From positions 309,770,781 to 309,834,780 of the forward strand of contig NC_059072.1 of the NCBI RefSeq assembly GCF_020497125.1: a stretch of DNA of 64,000 nt, written 5' to 3'. The position numbers and the translations under genes are program-made. Below the pieces are notes generated by a model that did no database searches, was not told where the DNA came from, and worked only from the letters and a program-made list of their open reading frames with translations. Source of the stretch: Mauremys mutica. Lineage: Eukaryota; Chordata; Testudines; Geoemydidae. Below are positions 1-10,590 of the stretch, piece by piece. Position 1 is the stretch's first letter, and each line of letters starts with the position of its first letter.

Positions 1-330
1 ACTGCGGCCCAACAAGAGGCCACCCGAGTGCAGGTGGCTGCCCAGCGGGAGTCCGTATGGGTGCAACAGGAGACCAACCAGCTGTTGATGAGCCAGGCAG
101 CCCAAGATCGAGCAAACCTGACCGAGGTAGTGAATCAGTTGAAGGCCCTGACCACGATGACGCAGGGGGCCCAGGGGACCCGACCGCTACGGGCAAGCAA
201 CTACTTGCAGAAGATGATACCAGAGGACGATGTAGAGGCATATCTCCTCGCGTTCGAGAGGACGGCCGGGCGGGAGGCCTGGCCACAGGACCAGTGGGCC
301 GGTCTGCTGGCTCCATTTCTATGCGGGAGG
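1..330 (+). pseudogene. gag: Gag N-terminal part of element A, in the frame starting at base 1
   Basis: Reading from base 1, the frame is open from the window edge. It encodes a glutamine-rich, probably coiled-coil stretch (about residues 1-45), then a segment around 195-290 ending in acidic and aromatic residues ([16 protein letters not shown]). This matches the equivalent start of the Gag core in element B (GEDVEAFLENFERA). Near 318-330 the homology jumps to the frame used by the long downstream ORF, where EAQKAYFDM continues the same domain. The simplest reading is loss of one G from the G run around 324-327. Past that point this frame encodes unrelated residues until a stop near 387. The true start codon is outside the window. 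Confidence 0.75.
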
Positions 331-3300
331 CCCAGAAAGCCTACTTTGACATGCCCGCGGAAGCAGCCATGGATTACTCTCGGCTGAAGGCGGAGATCCT
401 GGCGAGGGCAGGCCTGACGCCTGCCATAAGGGCCCAGCGCTTCCACGAGTGGAAGTACCGGGAGGACAAACCCCCGAGGTCCCAGCTATTCGATCTGATA
501 CACCTTGCTCGGAAGTGGCTCCGCCCCGAGGCCCATGGTCCGGAGAAGGTATTAGAACTACTGGTATTGGACAGATACATGAGAGGGTTGCCGCCGGACA
601 TACGGGGGTGGGTCTGCCAAAACGACCCCTCCTCTTATGATGATCTGGTTGCTCTCGTGGAGAGACACTTGGCAGCCCAAGAACTATCTCAGACCCCCGG
701 GGGAGGGAGGCGCCAATATCAGAGGCCAGCCTCTACGCCGAGGCCCCCGTTCGCCCTAGCCCCGGGCCGGAAAATGGAGGGGAGGCAGGAGGTGAAGGAA
801 CCACCGGCAGGCCCGGAAAGACTGGAGGACTGGGGAAGAAGGGCTCCGGGAATGCGTCCCGGCAGCCCGAAAAATAGGGGGCTGCCCAAGGGGGGATACC
901 GATGTTATGCCTGTGGTGAACTAGGGCACATTGCTGCCCAATGCCCTAACCTTGGGGAGCCTATGCAGTGCGAACTAGGGGAAATAGGGGGACCGTGCGG
1001 GCTAATCAGTCTGGTCGGGGACACGATGGTCCCTCATAGATACACTCGGCCCGTTAAGCTGAACGGGATAGGGACCACAGCATTAATAGACTCAGGCAGT
1101 GCAATTACGCTGGTCTCTGGGAAGCTGGTCAAGCCGGGCCAACTATCCCAGGCCCCGCGCTCGGGAGTATCCTGTGTACATGGGGATGTCGGCTACTACC
1201 CGACCGTCCCTGTACGCATTGAGGTGCTCGGAAACCCCACCGAGGTGACGGTAGGAGTCGTTCCGAAACTCCCTTACCCTGTCCTTATCGGACGGGACTT
1301 CCCGGGATTTGATGGCCTACTCCCCGGGAAAGAGGAGGAAGGGTGGGAGAACCCTGGGGGCCCAGGGGCGGCCCAGATGGGGGACCCTCTCCCCGCTTTC
1401 CACGAGTTTGGCCAGGACGTGTTCTCCCCACCGGGGAAGCCCAGGAAACCTCGGAGGGAACAGAGGGCCGACAAAAGGAGGGGGACGAGGATCCTGACCC
1501 GGTACCTGACGCCTACATTGGTGGGGGAAAGAAGGGGCGCAGCTGACAGCGGGGCCAGGCCCGCCGACTCCAGCCCATTTGTTGGGCCGGGTTCCCCGAA
1601 GGCTATCTCTGAGGGAGAGGGGGAGGAGGACCCCTCCGAAATGGGGCCCATAGGGGCCGCACGTGGGACTTTTGGTCAGGATCAGGCCAATGATCCCCTA
1701 TACCATAACATTTTTAAAGAAGTAGTCGAGGTGAACGGGGTCCCGGTGGAGGGAAGAGCTAAGGGACCGGGACCGTATTACATGATTAAAAAGGATTTGC
1801 TGTATAGAGTAGTCCGGGTCCAAGAGCGAGTCATCGAACAACTCTTGGTCCCCCGGAAGCATCAAAGGGCGGTAATGGACCTCGCCCACAGTCATCTGTT
1901 CGGGGCCCATCTAGGGATGGATAAGACCCTCGACCGGGTTCTACAGAGGTTTTTTTGGCCTGGCATTTATGCAGCCGTCCGGCAGTATTGTTCCTCCTGT
2001 CCGGAGTGCCAACTACATGGGCCCCGACCATGCTTGCGGGCCCCTCTGGTCCCTCTACCAATCATTGAGATCCCGTTCGAGCGTATAGCTATGGACATAG
2101 TGGGGCCACTAGAAAAGTCAGCCCGGGGCCATCGGTACATCCTAGTAGTATTGGATTATGCCACCCGATACCCCGAGGCCATCCCCCTGCGGAATACCTT
2201 GTCCAAGTCCATAGCCAAAGAATTAGTCCAGATATTCTCCAGAGTAGGGATACCTAGGGAGATCCTGACAGACCAAGGGACCCCCTTTGTTTCCAAGCTG
2301 ATGAAGGACTTGTGCGACCTGCTCCACATACGGACCCTCCGAACGTCGGTCTACCACCCCCAGACCGATGGCCTCGTTGAGCGCTTTAACAAGACGTTGA
2401 AAAACATGTTGCGGAAGGTGATCAGCTGCGATGGAAAAGACTGGGACACCCTGCTACCATACGTGCTGTTTGCCGTCCGGGAAGTACCTCAGGCCTCCAC
2501 GGGATTCTCCCCCTTCGAGCTGTTATATGGTCGGCACCCCAGGGGCATACTGGACCTGGCTAAGGAAGACTGGGAAGAGCAGCCAAACCTGGGGAGAAAC
2601 ATTGTGGAACATGTGCTACAAATGAGAGACCGGATCGCCAGGGTCACCCCCCTAGTACGCGAACACATGGAGAAGGCCCAAGGGGCACAATGGACCTACT
2701 ACAACCGTCAAGCAAAGGCCCGGAAGTTCCAGGTGGGGGACCGGGTGATGGTGCTCCTACCCACGGCAGAGAGCAAGCTCCTGGCCAGATGGCAGGGACC
2801 CTATGAGGTAATTGAGGCGGTAGGGGAAGTTAACTACAAGGTCCGGCAGCCAGGTCGCCGGAAGCTGGAGCAGATCTATCACATAAATCTGCTGAAACCC
2901 TGGCAGGATAGAGAAACCCTGGTAACGGGGTTGGGGGCGCCGCCCCCTAAAGACGATCGGCCCAACCAGGTGGGAATATCCCGGGAGCTGACCCCAGAAC
3001 AACGATCCGAGGCGGTCAGCCTGGTCGAACGCAACCAAGACGTGTTCTCGGAGAAGCCCGGTCGAACTACGGAAGTGCACCATCACATCTTCACAGAGCC
3101 CGGGGTGAAGGTGCACGTCAAGCCATACCGGATCCCGGAGGCCAAAAGAGAGGAAATTCGGAAAGAGGTCAGGAAGATGCTGGCCCTAGGGGTTATTGAA
3201 GAGTCTCATAGCCAGTGGTCCAGTCCCGTGGTTCTGGTGCCAAAGCCAGACGGCAGTATGAGGTTCTGCAACGACTTCCGCAAGCTGAACGAGGTATCCC

Positions 3301-4463
3301 GGTTTGACGCCTACCCCTTACCCAGGATCGACGAACTGATCGACAGATTAGGAAAGGCCCGGTTCATGTCTACCCTGGACCTTACCAAGGGCTATTGGCA
3401 GATCCCCCTGGCGAAGACCGACAAGGAGAAGACGGCCTTTGCAACCCCGGAAGGACTATATCAATACACCGTTCTTCCCTTTGGATTACATGGGGCCCCC
3501 GCTACCTTCCAGCGGCTAATGGATAAGCTGTTACGGACCCATAGGGAGTACGCTGCTGCCTATCTTGATGATGTCATCATATATAGCCCCGACTGGGAGA
3601 CGCATCTTGGAAAGGTAGAGGCAGTATTAGATACCCTGAGAAGGGCCGGGCTGACCGCAAACCCCTCCAAGTGTTCGATCGGGTTAGCTGAAGCCAAATA
3701 CCTGGGGTATGTAGTGGGGCGGGGCGTGGTGAGGCCCCAGCTCAACAAGCTAGACGCCATATTGAAGTGGCCCCGGCCACTGCGGAAGAAGCAGGTCCGA
3801 GCGTTCCTGGGACTCGTGGGGTACTATAGGCGGTTCATTCCCCACTTTGCCACCAGGGCATGCCCCTTAACGGACCTGACCAGGGCTCGGGGCCCGGACA
3901 TAGTGAAATGGTCTGCTGCGGCCGAAGCCGCTTTTGTGGATCTACGAACGGCCCTCTGCACGGACCCTGTCCTAGTAGCCCCAGACTGGGGGCAGGAGTT
4001 CGTCCTACAGACGGACGCCTCGGAAGTAGGCCTGGGGGCAGTGCTTTCCCAAATGGTCGGAGATGACGAACACCCCGTCCTCTACCTCAGTAGAAAGCTC
4101 CTGCCTAGAGAACGGAAGTACGCCATCGTGGAGAAGGAATGTCTGGCGGTAAAGTGGGCCGTAGAAAGCCTCCGCTATTATTTACTGGGACGGAGATTTG
4201 CCCTAGTCACGGACCATGCCCCGTTGCAATGGATGCACCAGAACAAGGACAAGAACGCGCGAGTGACGAGATGGTTCCTGTCGCTTCAGCCCTTCCACTT
4301 CACGGTTCGGCACCGGTCCGGGTCTCAACATGGCAATGCGGATGGCCTGTCAAGGGTACATTGTTTTCCGACCCAAGTGGCCCAACCCCGTAGTGTTGAG
4401 CAGGGGGGGGGGATATGTGGCAAATTCAGGCCAATTAGCTACCTGGAGAGGGGTAACAATTAG
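57..4463 (+). CDS. gag-pol: Gag-Pol polyprotein of element A (Gag, protease, integrase, RT, RNase H in one frame)
   Basis: The frame is 1468 codons long from the ATG at 57, but that ATG is unlikely to be the real start: the first ~88 residues are out-of-frame Gag, and genuine homology begins near 321. Residue numbers count from 57. A SCAN-like capsid segment spans about 120-206 (nt 414-674). A CCHC zinc knuckle has C283, C286, H291, C296. The protease has DSG at 345-347 and a VLIGRD flap-side motif near 409. Integrase has a zinc-binding H613/H618/C648/C651, DD35E residues D680, D739, E775, and a GPY motif at 914-916. RT has D1108 and YLDD at 1169-1172. RNase H has D1320, E1361, D1386, D1429. 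Gag and Pol are fused with no stop between them, unlike element B. The stop at 4461-4463 lies inside the 3' LTR. Confidence 0.9.
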   Translation: MGATGDQPAVDEPGSPRSSKPDRGSESVEGPDHDDAGGPGDPTATGKQLLAEDDTRGRCRGISPRVREDGRAGGLATGPVGRSAGSISMREAQKAYFDMPAEAAMDYSRLKAEILARAGLTPAIRAQRFHEWKYREDKPPRSQLFDLIHLARKWLRPEAHGPEKVLELLVLDRYMRGLPPDIRGWVCQNDPSSYDDLVALVERHLAAQELSQTPGGGRRQYQRPASTPRPPFALAPGRKMEGRQEVKEPPAGPERLEDWGRRAPGMRPGSPKNRGLPKGGYRCYACGELGHIAAQCPNLGEPMQCELGEIGGPCGLISLVGDTMVPHRYTRPVKLNGIGTTALIDSGSAITLVSGKLVKPGQLSQAPRSGVSCVHGDVGYYPTVPVRIEVLGNPTEVTVGVVPKLPYPVLIGRDFPGFDGLLPGKEEEGWENPGGPGAAQMGDPLPAFHEFGQDVFSPPGKPRKPRREQRADKRRGTRILTRYLTPTLVGERRGAADSGARPADSSPFVGPGSPKAISEGEGEEDPSEMGPIGAARGTFGQDQANDPLYHNIFKEVVEVNGVPVEGRAKGPGPYYMIKKDLLYRVVRVQERVIEQLLVPRKHQRAVMDLAHSHLFGAHLGMDKTLDRVLQRFFWPGIYAAVRQYCSSCPECQLHGPRPCLRAPLVPLPIIEIPFERIAMDIVGPLEKSARGHRYILVVLDYATRYPEAIPLRNTLSKSIAKELVQIFSRVGIPREILTDQGTPFVSKLMKDLCDLLHIRTLRTSVYHPQTDGLVERFNKTLKNMLRKVISCDGKDWDTLLPYVLFAVREVPQASTGFSPFELLYGRHPRGILDLAKEDWEEQPNLGRNIVEHVLQMRDRIARVTPLVREHMEKAQGAQWTYYNRQAKARKFQVGDRVMVLLPTAESKLLARWQGPYEVIEAVGEVNYKVRQPGRRKLEQIYHINLLKPWQDRETLVTGLGAPPPKDDRPNQVGISRELTPEQRSEAVSLVERNQDVFSEKPGRTTEVHHHIFTEPGVKVHVKPYRIPEAKREEIRKEVRKMLALGVIEESHSQWSSPVVLVPKPDGSMRFCNDFRKLNEVSRFDAYPLPRIDELIDRLGKARFMSTLDLTKGYWQIPLAKTDKEKTAFATPEGLYQYTVLPFGLHGAPATFQRLMDKLLRTHREYAAAYLDDVIIYSPDWETHLGKVEAVLDTLRRAGLTANPSKCSIGLAEAKYLGYVVGRGVVRPQLNKLDAILKWPRPLRKKQVRAFLGLVGYYRRFIPHFATRACPLTDLTRARGPDIVKWSAAAEAAFVDLRTALCTDPVLVAPDWGQEFVLQTDASEVGLGAVLSQMVGDDEHPVLYLSRKLLPRERKYAIVEKECLAVKWAVESLRYYLLGRRFALVTDHAPLQWMHQNKDKNARVTRWFLSLQPFHFTVRHRSGSQHGNADGLSRVHCFPTQVAQPRSVEQGGGICGKFRPISYLERGNN
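4391..4415 (+). promoter_or_regulatory. Polypurine tract of element A
   Basis: A run of ten G residues (4403-4412) after GAGCA lies immediately upstream of the 3' LTR. This is the expected site where plus-strand DNA synthesis is primed. It sits inside the end of the pol frame. Confidence 0.75.
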
Positions 4464-4837
4464 CCAGGAAGGCTTAGCCAGCAAAATAAGGTTCAGCTGG
4501 GGCAGGGGTTGGGAAGGAACTAATCAGGTTCAGCTGGCCCCAGTTGCTAGAGACCTTTTTAAACCCTCCCTGACAAGGAAGCCAGGGGGGGAAGGAGGAC
4601 GAGAGAAGCAGGGCAGCTGCCAGCAAGGGGGGACAGCTGAACTCTGAGACTCGCTGCAGGACGGAGGGCATTCTCCCCAGGGGGGGGGAAAGAAACTAGA
4701 ACTAGGAGGCTGGCTGAGAAGGAATCAGCCCGGCCTTGTGAGAGTGAGAAGGGTTTTTTTTTCCCTTGTGCCTAGCCTGTGCCTCTGAAGCTAGGACGGA
4801 CTGAGCTAACAAGCAGAGGGGCAGGTATTTTGCCACA
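4416..4837 (+). repeat. 3' LTR of element A (422 bp)
   Basis: It begins TGTGGCAAA and ends TTTGCCACA, a 9-bp perfect terminal inverted repeat with canonical TG...CA ends. A TATA-like TTTTTAAA lies at 4556-4563. No standard AATAAA is evident inside. The pol stop codon is 45 bases into the LTR. Confidence 0.88.
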
Positions 4838-5463
4838 CCTTGTAAATCTGGAGTAACTCCAGTGACTGGTGTAACCAAGAACAGAACCTGGCTGATGGAC
4901 TTCAAGACCTACTTTTTTGAACTATGATCCATTAACTTTGTCAGTTGCATGTCTGAGATTAGACGAAAATGACTTCATTAATCAAAACATTTTCTGGATT
5001 TCAAAGTAGTGAATCTTATCGGCACATGAGATTACTTCATACTATCTGCTTTCTGTAACTAAACCCAGGATGAATAGATTTGCTGCATCTACTGTTAAGT
5101 CCAGCTTTTAAACAAGGTGACCTGTTTGTGCTCATAGGTATCACAACTTCATTTGCATAGTGGGGGGCAGGTACTAATGGTTGGATACCTGCCTAACTTT
5201 TCCTATACTGATGCCTGTTGATGTGTTCTCACTCAAGGTTACAAGCTCTTTAATTGACTTTTACTGTATATCTGTATAGAACCAAACAAACCGAGTCTTT
5301 AGGCACTAATAATAATACCAAAAATAACTTGCCTGCACCACTGTGATTGTGTAAACACTTTTGCACATGGTCTTTGAGCACCATTAAAAAGGCGCTCCCT
5401 GGTCATTTGAAAAGGGAAATGGTAGACTTCTTTTATGAAGCAGCATAAGCTGACTAAGCAGCA
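4838..5463. other. Intergenic sequence, no gene or clear repeat recognised
   Basis: AT-rich single-copy-looking sequence. No reading frame with recognisable homology, no RNA gene and no terminal repeats were seen. Confidence 0.5.
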
Positions 5464-6166
5464 GTTCTGCAGAAAAGGACCTGGGGATTACAGTGGATGA
5501 GAAGCTGGATATGAGTCAGCAGTGTGCCCTTGTTGCCAAGAAGGCCAACGGCATATTGGGCGGTATTAGTAGGAGCATTGCCAGCAGATCAAGGGAAGTG
5601 ATTATTCTCCTCTATTTGGCACTGGTGAGGCCATACTGGAGTACTGTGTCTAGTTTTGGTCCCCCCCACTACAGAAGGGATGTGGACAAATTGGAGAGAG
5701 TCCAGCGGAGGGCAACGAAAATGATTAGGGGGCTGGGACACATGACTTACGAGGAGAGGCTAAGGGAACTGGGGTTATTTAGTCTGTAGAAGAGAAGAGT
5801 GAGGGGGGATTTGATAGCAGCCTTCAACTACCTGAAAGGGGGTTGGGGGTTCCAAAGAGGATGGACCTAGGCTGTTTTCAGTGGTGGCAGATGACAGAAC
5901 AAGAAGCAATGGTCTCAAGTTGCAGTGGGGGAGGTTTGGTTGGATATTAGGAAACACTATTTCACTAAGAGGGTGGTGAAGCACTGGAATGGGTTATGTA
6001 GGGAGGTGGTGGAATCTCCATCCTTAGAGGTTTTTAAGGCCCAGCTTGACAAAGTCCTGGCTGGGATGATTTAGTTGGTGTTGGTCTTGCTTTGAGCAGG
6101 GAATTGGACTAGATGACCTCCTGAGGTCTTTTCCAACCCTAATATACTATGATTCTATGATTCTAA
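5464..6166 (+). mobile_element. CR1 LINE 3' fragment
   Basis: The start encodes the end of CR1 ORF2: a frame at 5493-5789 reads through the [10 protein letters not shown] and [17 protein letters not shown] motifs that follow the RT domain. Homology continues out of frame to the 3' untranslated end (CTAGATGACCTCCTGAGGTC). It ends with the ATTCTATG-type short tail near 6148-6166 that marks CR1 3' ends. The copy is 5'-truncated, as most CR1s are, and carries stops. Confidence 0.9.
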
Positions 6167-7061
6167 ATCCTAACCAGTTTGCCACCACAGATGCTAACAG
6201 TATTGTTAGCAACCCTGTGACTTTTTGCACTAAGAATCACTACAAGAAATTCCTCATAAGATCCTACGATATTGTGTGAAGAGTTGCATTGAGGTTTGGC
6301 TTCACCCAGTGCTTAATTTTTAAAGAACGAGGTGAAAGGGCTCAAACAATAAAATACTCTGAAACCTGACAATAATGATGGTGTCCTCTAAAAACATGTG
6401 CTCCCACGTGTTGTGTGTATGAGGTCATGCCACAGGAGTTTGCACAGTGTAACCTCACATGTGCTGTGTGTATGAGGTCATGCCTTGCATGCTACAGACA
6501 GAAGAGGTGCCAGGGCTGAGTCCCAGCAAGTCCCAGAACAAATTAAGCTTTGGCTTCACCACGTAATAGCACAAGTAGGTCAAACAGTAGCGGGAAGTCA
6601 TTCATGAATAATGATCTGATGTGAACATTGACAAAATGGGCAACAGATTAGTCAAACAGTTCCAATAGTCTCCTTGGTTTCGTCTTCTGACAAATGAAAG
6701 TCGGAGAGTTTCTGAGGTTATCTGAAATTCTATTTAGTTCAGGGCCTGTCTCCTCAAGAAATCTTTCTCTCCCCCACCCACAGAGCACAGCTAATTTGCA
6801 GTCTATGCTCATTGTGGAAATAGTGCTGTGAGGACATAGCCTTTGAATAAGTCTATCTGTCTTCCTTGCACTTCATAGCTATTACTTCAGTTCTGTCTTC
6901 CTTGAAAGATGCCACTTTTGAAAACCCTATTGTCAGTAGATTCGAATAAAATTTATGTTGACAGGTGTAAAATTCTGCTTCAGTGTAGATGCTGTCCCTG
7001 GAGAGAATGAAGTGATGTGATTATATTGTATATTTCACTGTACCAATATAATATATTGCCT
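6167..7061. other. Intergenic sequence with a short direct duplication
   Basis: No gene seen. A stretch of about 26 bases containing TGTGTGTATGAGGTCATGCC occurs twice, near 6409-6435 and 6459-6485, about 50 bases apart, suggesting a small local tandem duplication. Confidence 0.5.
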
Positions 7062-7245
7062 TTTAGCATAGGCTCCATTTTTCCGTGAGATGGCTTGATG
7101 TCGCCCACTAAGAAGCATGTCTCAGACCTGTTCTATATGCTGAGCACATCAATGATGTTCAACTAAGTGCTCAGTTTAGTGACTAGTTGTCCAAAAAAAC
7201 CTCTGTTAGCCTCACTGGTTTCATCAAAATGGAGCCTATGCTAAA
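7062..7245. mobile_element. Miniature inverted-repeat element (184 bp) with 20-bp perfect terminal repeats
   Basis: The first 20 bases (7062-7081, TTTAGCATAGGCTCCATTTT) are exactly reverse-complementary to the last 20 (7226-7245). Weaker complementarity continues inward for about 12 bases. No target duplication is clear and no ORF is present. The family is not recognised. Confidence 0.7.
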
Positions 7246-7660
7246 TTCTGCACCTTAAGTCCTATATCGGCTACTTGCCTTCATTGCATGCTCCTCACAG
7301 TGGCAATCTGTTGATCCTGTCACTGTAATTCCATTTGGGACTGAGGAATAACATCTGGGGGCTATTTGAGCTTGGGCTCCCGTCAGAGGGCAATAAAAAT
7401 GAGCCTAAGATAGAATCTGGGGAGCCTTTAAAGAGAAAGATGGCCTCAAAATACTCAGGAGACCAAAAATCAGGATTAAAGGTAGGAAGGTAAACAACAG
7501 ATGGGGAAGATTTTCTCTGGGCAGGAATTTTCCCTTTAATTCCTGTTGTAACTCACTTTTGGAGGTCCTCTAGTCATGGTTCTCTTGGGAGGGTCTTCGG
7601 AAATGGAATAACTTCCACACCAGTTTAAGACCAGATTCTGTAACACATATTCACACTGAA

Positions 7661-7743
7661 CCAGATCCTCAGATGGTATAAACTGGCATAGCTCCATTTG
7701 ACTTCAATGGGCCTATGCCAATTTACAGTAGCGAAGGATCTGG
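7661..7743. repeat. Palindromic interspersed repeat
   Basis: The arms CCAGATCCTC and GGATCTGG face each other across a centre reading CATTTGACTTCAATGGGCC. The whole unit can fold as an imperfect hairpin. Similar palindromes are common relics in amniote genomes. Confidence 0.6.
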
Positions 7744-8016
7744 CCTAGTGAGTAATATTTGCTCACATGAGTGCAGTCCCTGGCCCTGAAGCAATTCAAA
7801 ATCAATTCCCAAATCATCAGCTATTAATCCTTCTGCCTCCCCCTCCTCCGTCCCCTGCCACAACCCTTTGTAATGGAAACAACAAGATAAGCAATCATGT
7901 GATTGTAATAAAAACCATTATTCTCCTTCTCTGCCCCCCTCCCCCTTACCATTTGTGGTGACATAATGAAATGTAGGCCACTATTCTGCAATGGGACCCA
8001 TATGGGCACATGGGTC

Positions 8017-8037
8017 CACACACACACACACACACAC
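8017..8037. repeat. (CA)n microsatellite
   Basis: Uninterrupted CA dinucleotides, about ten units. Confidence 0.95.
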
Positions 8038-8135
8038 TAGGACTGCAGCCTCAGCTAGTAAGCTCTGTGGGGTAAGGACCATGGGTCAGCTGGTGTAAAT
8101 TGGCAAAGCGTCGTTGTCTTCAGTGAGACTCTGTG

Positions 8136-8349
8136 CAGGACTATGCTACAAAGTTAGGTGGACTTAACTACTCCATTCAGGGCTGTGAAAAATTTCATTC
8201 CCTGTGTGACGTAATTAAGATGACCTAAACCCTGATAGAGACATTGGAAGGACGCCTTACATTGCTGTAGTGAGTGTGTACACTGCAGTGCTACAGCAGT
8301 GCAGCTGCAGCTGTGCCGCTGTAGTGTTGCTAGTGTAGACATAGCCTTA
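8136..8349. mobile_element. Miniature DNA-transposon-like repeat, same family as 47674-47908
   Basis: The right end reads CAGCTGCAGCTGTG then TAGTGTAGACATAGCCTTA, near-identical to 47866-47909. The left end (AGGACTATGCTACAAAGTTA) is a degenerate inverse of the right end. No coding capacity. Confidence 0.65.
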
Positions 8350-8427
8350 GGTTCCTAAGAGCCTATGTCACTTTTGAAAATGGGACTTAAGCCTTGCAAC
8401 GCTGTCTATCTTTAAAAATCTGGGCCT

Positions 8428-8530
8428 CGGTGACTTGTCCAAAGCCACGCAAGAAGTTTGTGACAGAGCAAGAAACTGAACTCTCAAATTCCAGGTTAGC
8501 ACCTAACCCCAGGCTATCCTTCATCACACG
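8428..8530 (-). repeat. MIR-like SINE fragment
   Basis: Resembles the reverse strand of the MIR core: GGTGACTTGTCCAAAGCCACGC, then a segment matching the 'gaactgaactc...' part of the family. Divergent and short. Confidence 0.5.
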
Positions 8531-9239
8531 TTTATCTATACAGGGTTTAGCTTTGAGCATACCTTGAGCCGGATGAAAATAATAATCAAACAGTTTCAAA
8601 ACTGTCATACACCTGCTAATCTCCTATTAAACTGTCTGCTAGATTGAGAGTAACAATCTTTTTGTGGAGGGAAGAGAAGCTTATTTACAATTTGAATTAG
8701 TGTTGAATTTAGAATCCTAGATTGCTCGTCAAGAAGGATTTAGAAGAGCAATTGCGGAAATCCTGGGGTGGTCTGTGTCTAGCTCATTATTTTCATCTTA
8801 TCGGCTAGCACAAGAGTTTAGTCGTGTTGCTAAAGTTTTGCTGTCTCTATCTCCATGATCAAAATCATCATTTCAATAATGTCAGTCTGCTCAGCTAGCA
8901 AGCTATTGAATTTGTAATTTTGATTTAATGAGTTTTTCCACTATTGGCTTATTTTCCACTTGCTAACTGCATAATGTGAGAGCTGTTCCAGTTTATTACA
9001 TAGGCCTTGTTTTTATCTTGAGGTGAAACTAATGCAATGCAAATTGTGATGTCCTGTCTGTGACTTTTCTATTAGGCAGCTGAGGGCTTTGCATAATCTG
9101 ACTGATTGACTGCAGAGCCAGAAATATATCTGATTTTTGGATGAATTCTGGGAGCCTTACTATTTTTACACAAATAACGATACTTAATGAAGCACAGGTT
9201 TATGATGTGAGATGGAGGCTTTGTCTCAGCTGAGCACGT

Positions 9240-10282
9240 GTGTTTCTGGTGGGGCCCTACAGGGATCTGTTCTTGGCCCTACACTATTTAACATCTTTAT
9301 CAGTGACATGGAAGAAAACATAAAGTCACCACTGATAAAGTCTGTAGGTGACACAAATATTGGGGGAGCGACAAATAATGAAGAGGACAGGTCGCTGATA
9401 CGGAGCGATCTGGATCGCTTGGTAAACTGAGCGCAACCAAACAATATGTGCTTTAATATACCTAAATGTAAATGTATACATCTGAGAACAAAGAATGGAG
9501 GCCAGGATGGGAGGCTCTATCCAGGTAGCAGTGACTTTATCCATCACAACCCCCAAATCATTTTTTAATCAGTGAACATAAACTCCGACGAAGTGGGTAT
9601 TCACCCACGAAAGCTCATGCTCCAATACGTCTGTTAGTCTATAAGGTGCCACAGGACTCTTTGCTGCATAAACTCTGAGTGCAACACTGTGGCCAAAAGG
9701 ACTAATGCAATCCTTGGATGCATAAACAGGGGAATTTAGGATAGGAGTAGTGAGGTTATTTTCCCTCTGTATTCGGCACTGGTCCAACCACTGCTGAAAT
9801 ACTCTTTTCCTTCTTGATCCGTGGACCCCAGAACTGATGTTGAAAAATTGGAGATGATTCAGAGAAGAGCCTCAGCATTGGAAAACATGCCTGCCTTATA
9901 GTGATAGACTGAAGGAGCTCAATCTGTGTCGCTTAACAAAGATAAGGTTAAAGGATGAGTTCATTATAGTCTATAAGTGCCGACATGGTGAACAAATATC
10001 TAATAATGGGCTCTTCACTCTAGTAGAGAAAAGTGTAACATAATCCAATGGCTGAAAGCTGAAACTAGATAAAGTCAGACTGGAAATAAGGTGTAAATTT
10101 TGAACAGCGCAAATAACATTTGGAACAATAGACCAGCGGTCATGATGGATTCTCCCTCACTGGCGATTTTGAAATCAAGATTGAATGTTTCCTCTAAAAG
10201 ATAGGCTCCAAGAATTATTTTGGGGAAGTTCTGTGGCCTGTGTTATACAGTAGGTCAGACACTGGATGATAACAATCGTTCC
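9240..10282 (+). mobile_element. CR1-type LINE fragment, interrupted by a short insertion
   Basis: A frame at 9212-9430 contains the RT segment GALQGSVLGPTLFNIFISDM followed by VGDTNIGG in place of the FADDT catalytic box. After the insertion at 9586-9667, homology resumes and runs out at the LINE 3' end near 10262-10282 (ACTGGATGATAACAATCGTTCC). Many stops and indels mark an old copy. Confidence 0.75.
9586..9667 (-). mobile_element. SINE-like insertion (82 bp) in the CR1 fragment
   Basis: Flanked by a perfect 8-bp duplication ATAAACTC (9578-9585 and 9668-9675). The body (GTGGGTATTCACCCACGAAAG ... CTATAAGGTGCCACAG) is nearly identical to 48091-48166. The short length suggests a truncated copy. 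Confidence 0.75.
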
Positions 10283-10284
10283 TT

Positions 10285-10590
10285 CTGCCCCACATCTATG
10301 CTGCAATGGAAGACCTGCAGCACAGCTGGGGCTGGCCCAGGTCAGCTGACTCAGGTTTGTGGGGTTTGGGTTGCAGGGCTCAAAATTGCAATGTAGAGTT
10401 CAGGCTCAGGCTGGAGCCCTGGCTCTGAAATCCCACAAGGGGGGGGGGAGTCTCAGAACCCAGCCCAAGGCCGAACATCTACACTGTTATTTTATCCCCA
10501 CCACCTGAGCCCTGCTCAGCCCAAGTCTGTTAATCTGGGCTCTGAGCCTCAGTGCTGTGGGGTTTTCTTATTGCAGTGCAAACCGTACCC
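10285..10590. mobile_element. Miniature inverted-repeat element
   Basis: The left end (CCCACATCTATGCTGCAATGG) and the right end (TTGCAGTGCAAACCGTACCC) are imperfect inverse repeats. The interior is GC-rich with mirrored GGGCTCTGAGCC-type blocks. No reading frame of interest. Confidence 0.55.

Larger units (their letters stand above)
1..4837 (+). mobile_element. Gypsy (Gmr1-like) LTR retrotransposon, element A, cut at 5' end by window edge
   Basis: The visible part holds most of gag, all of pol, a polypurine tract and one 3' LTR. The 5' LTR, primer site and gag start lie before the window. The domain order along the reading frame is Gag, zinc knuckle, aspartic protease, integrase, reverse transcriptase, RNase H. 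Integrase before RT is typical of Gmr1-like Gypsy elements and unlike ordinary Gypsy elements. A one-base frameshift near 325 breaks gag, so this copy is probably inactive, although the downstream frame stays open for over 4 kb. The target duplication cannot be checked because the left end is missing; the five bases after the LTR are ccttg. Confidence 0.93.
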
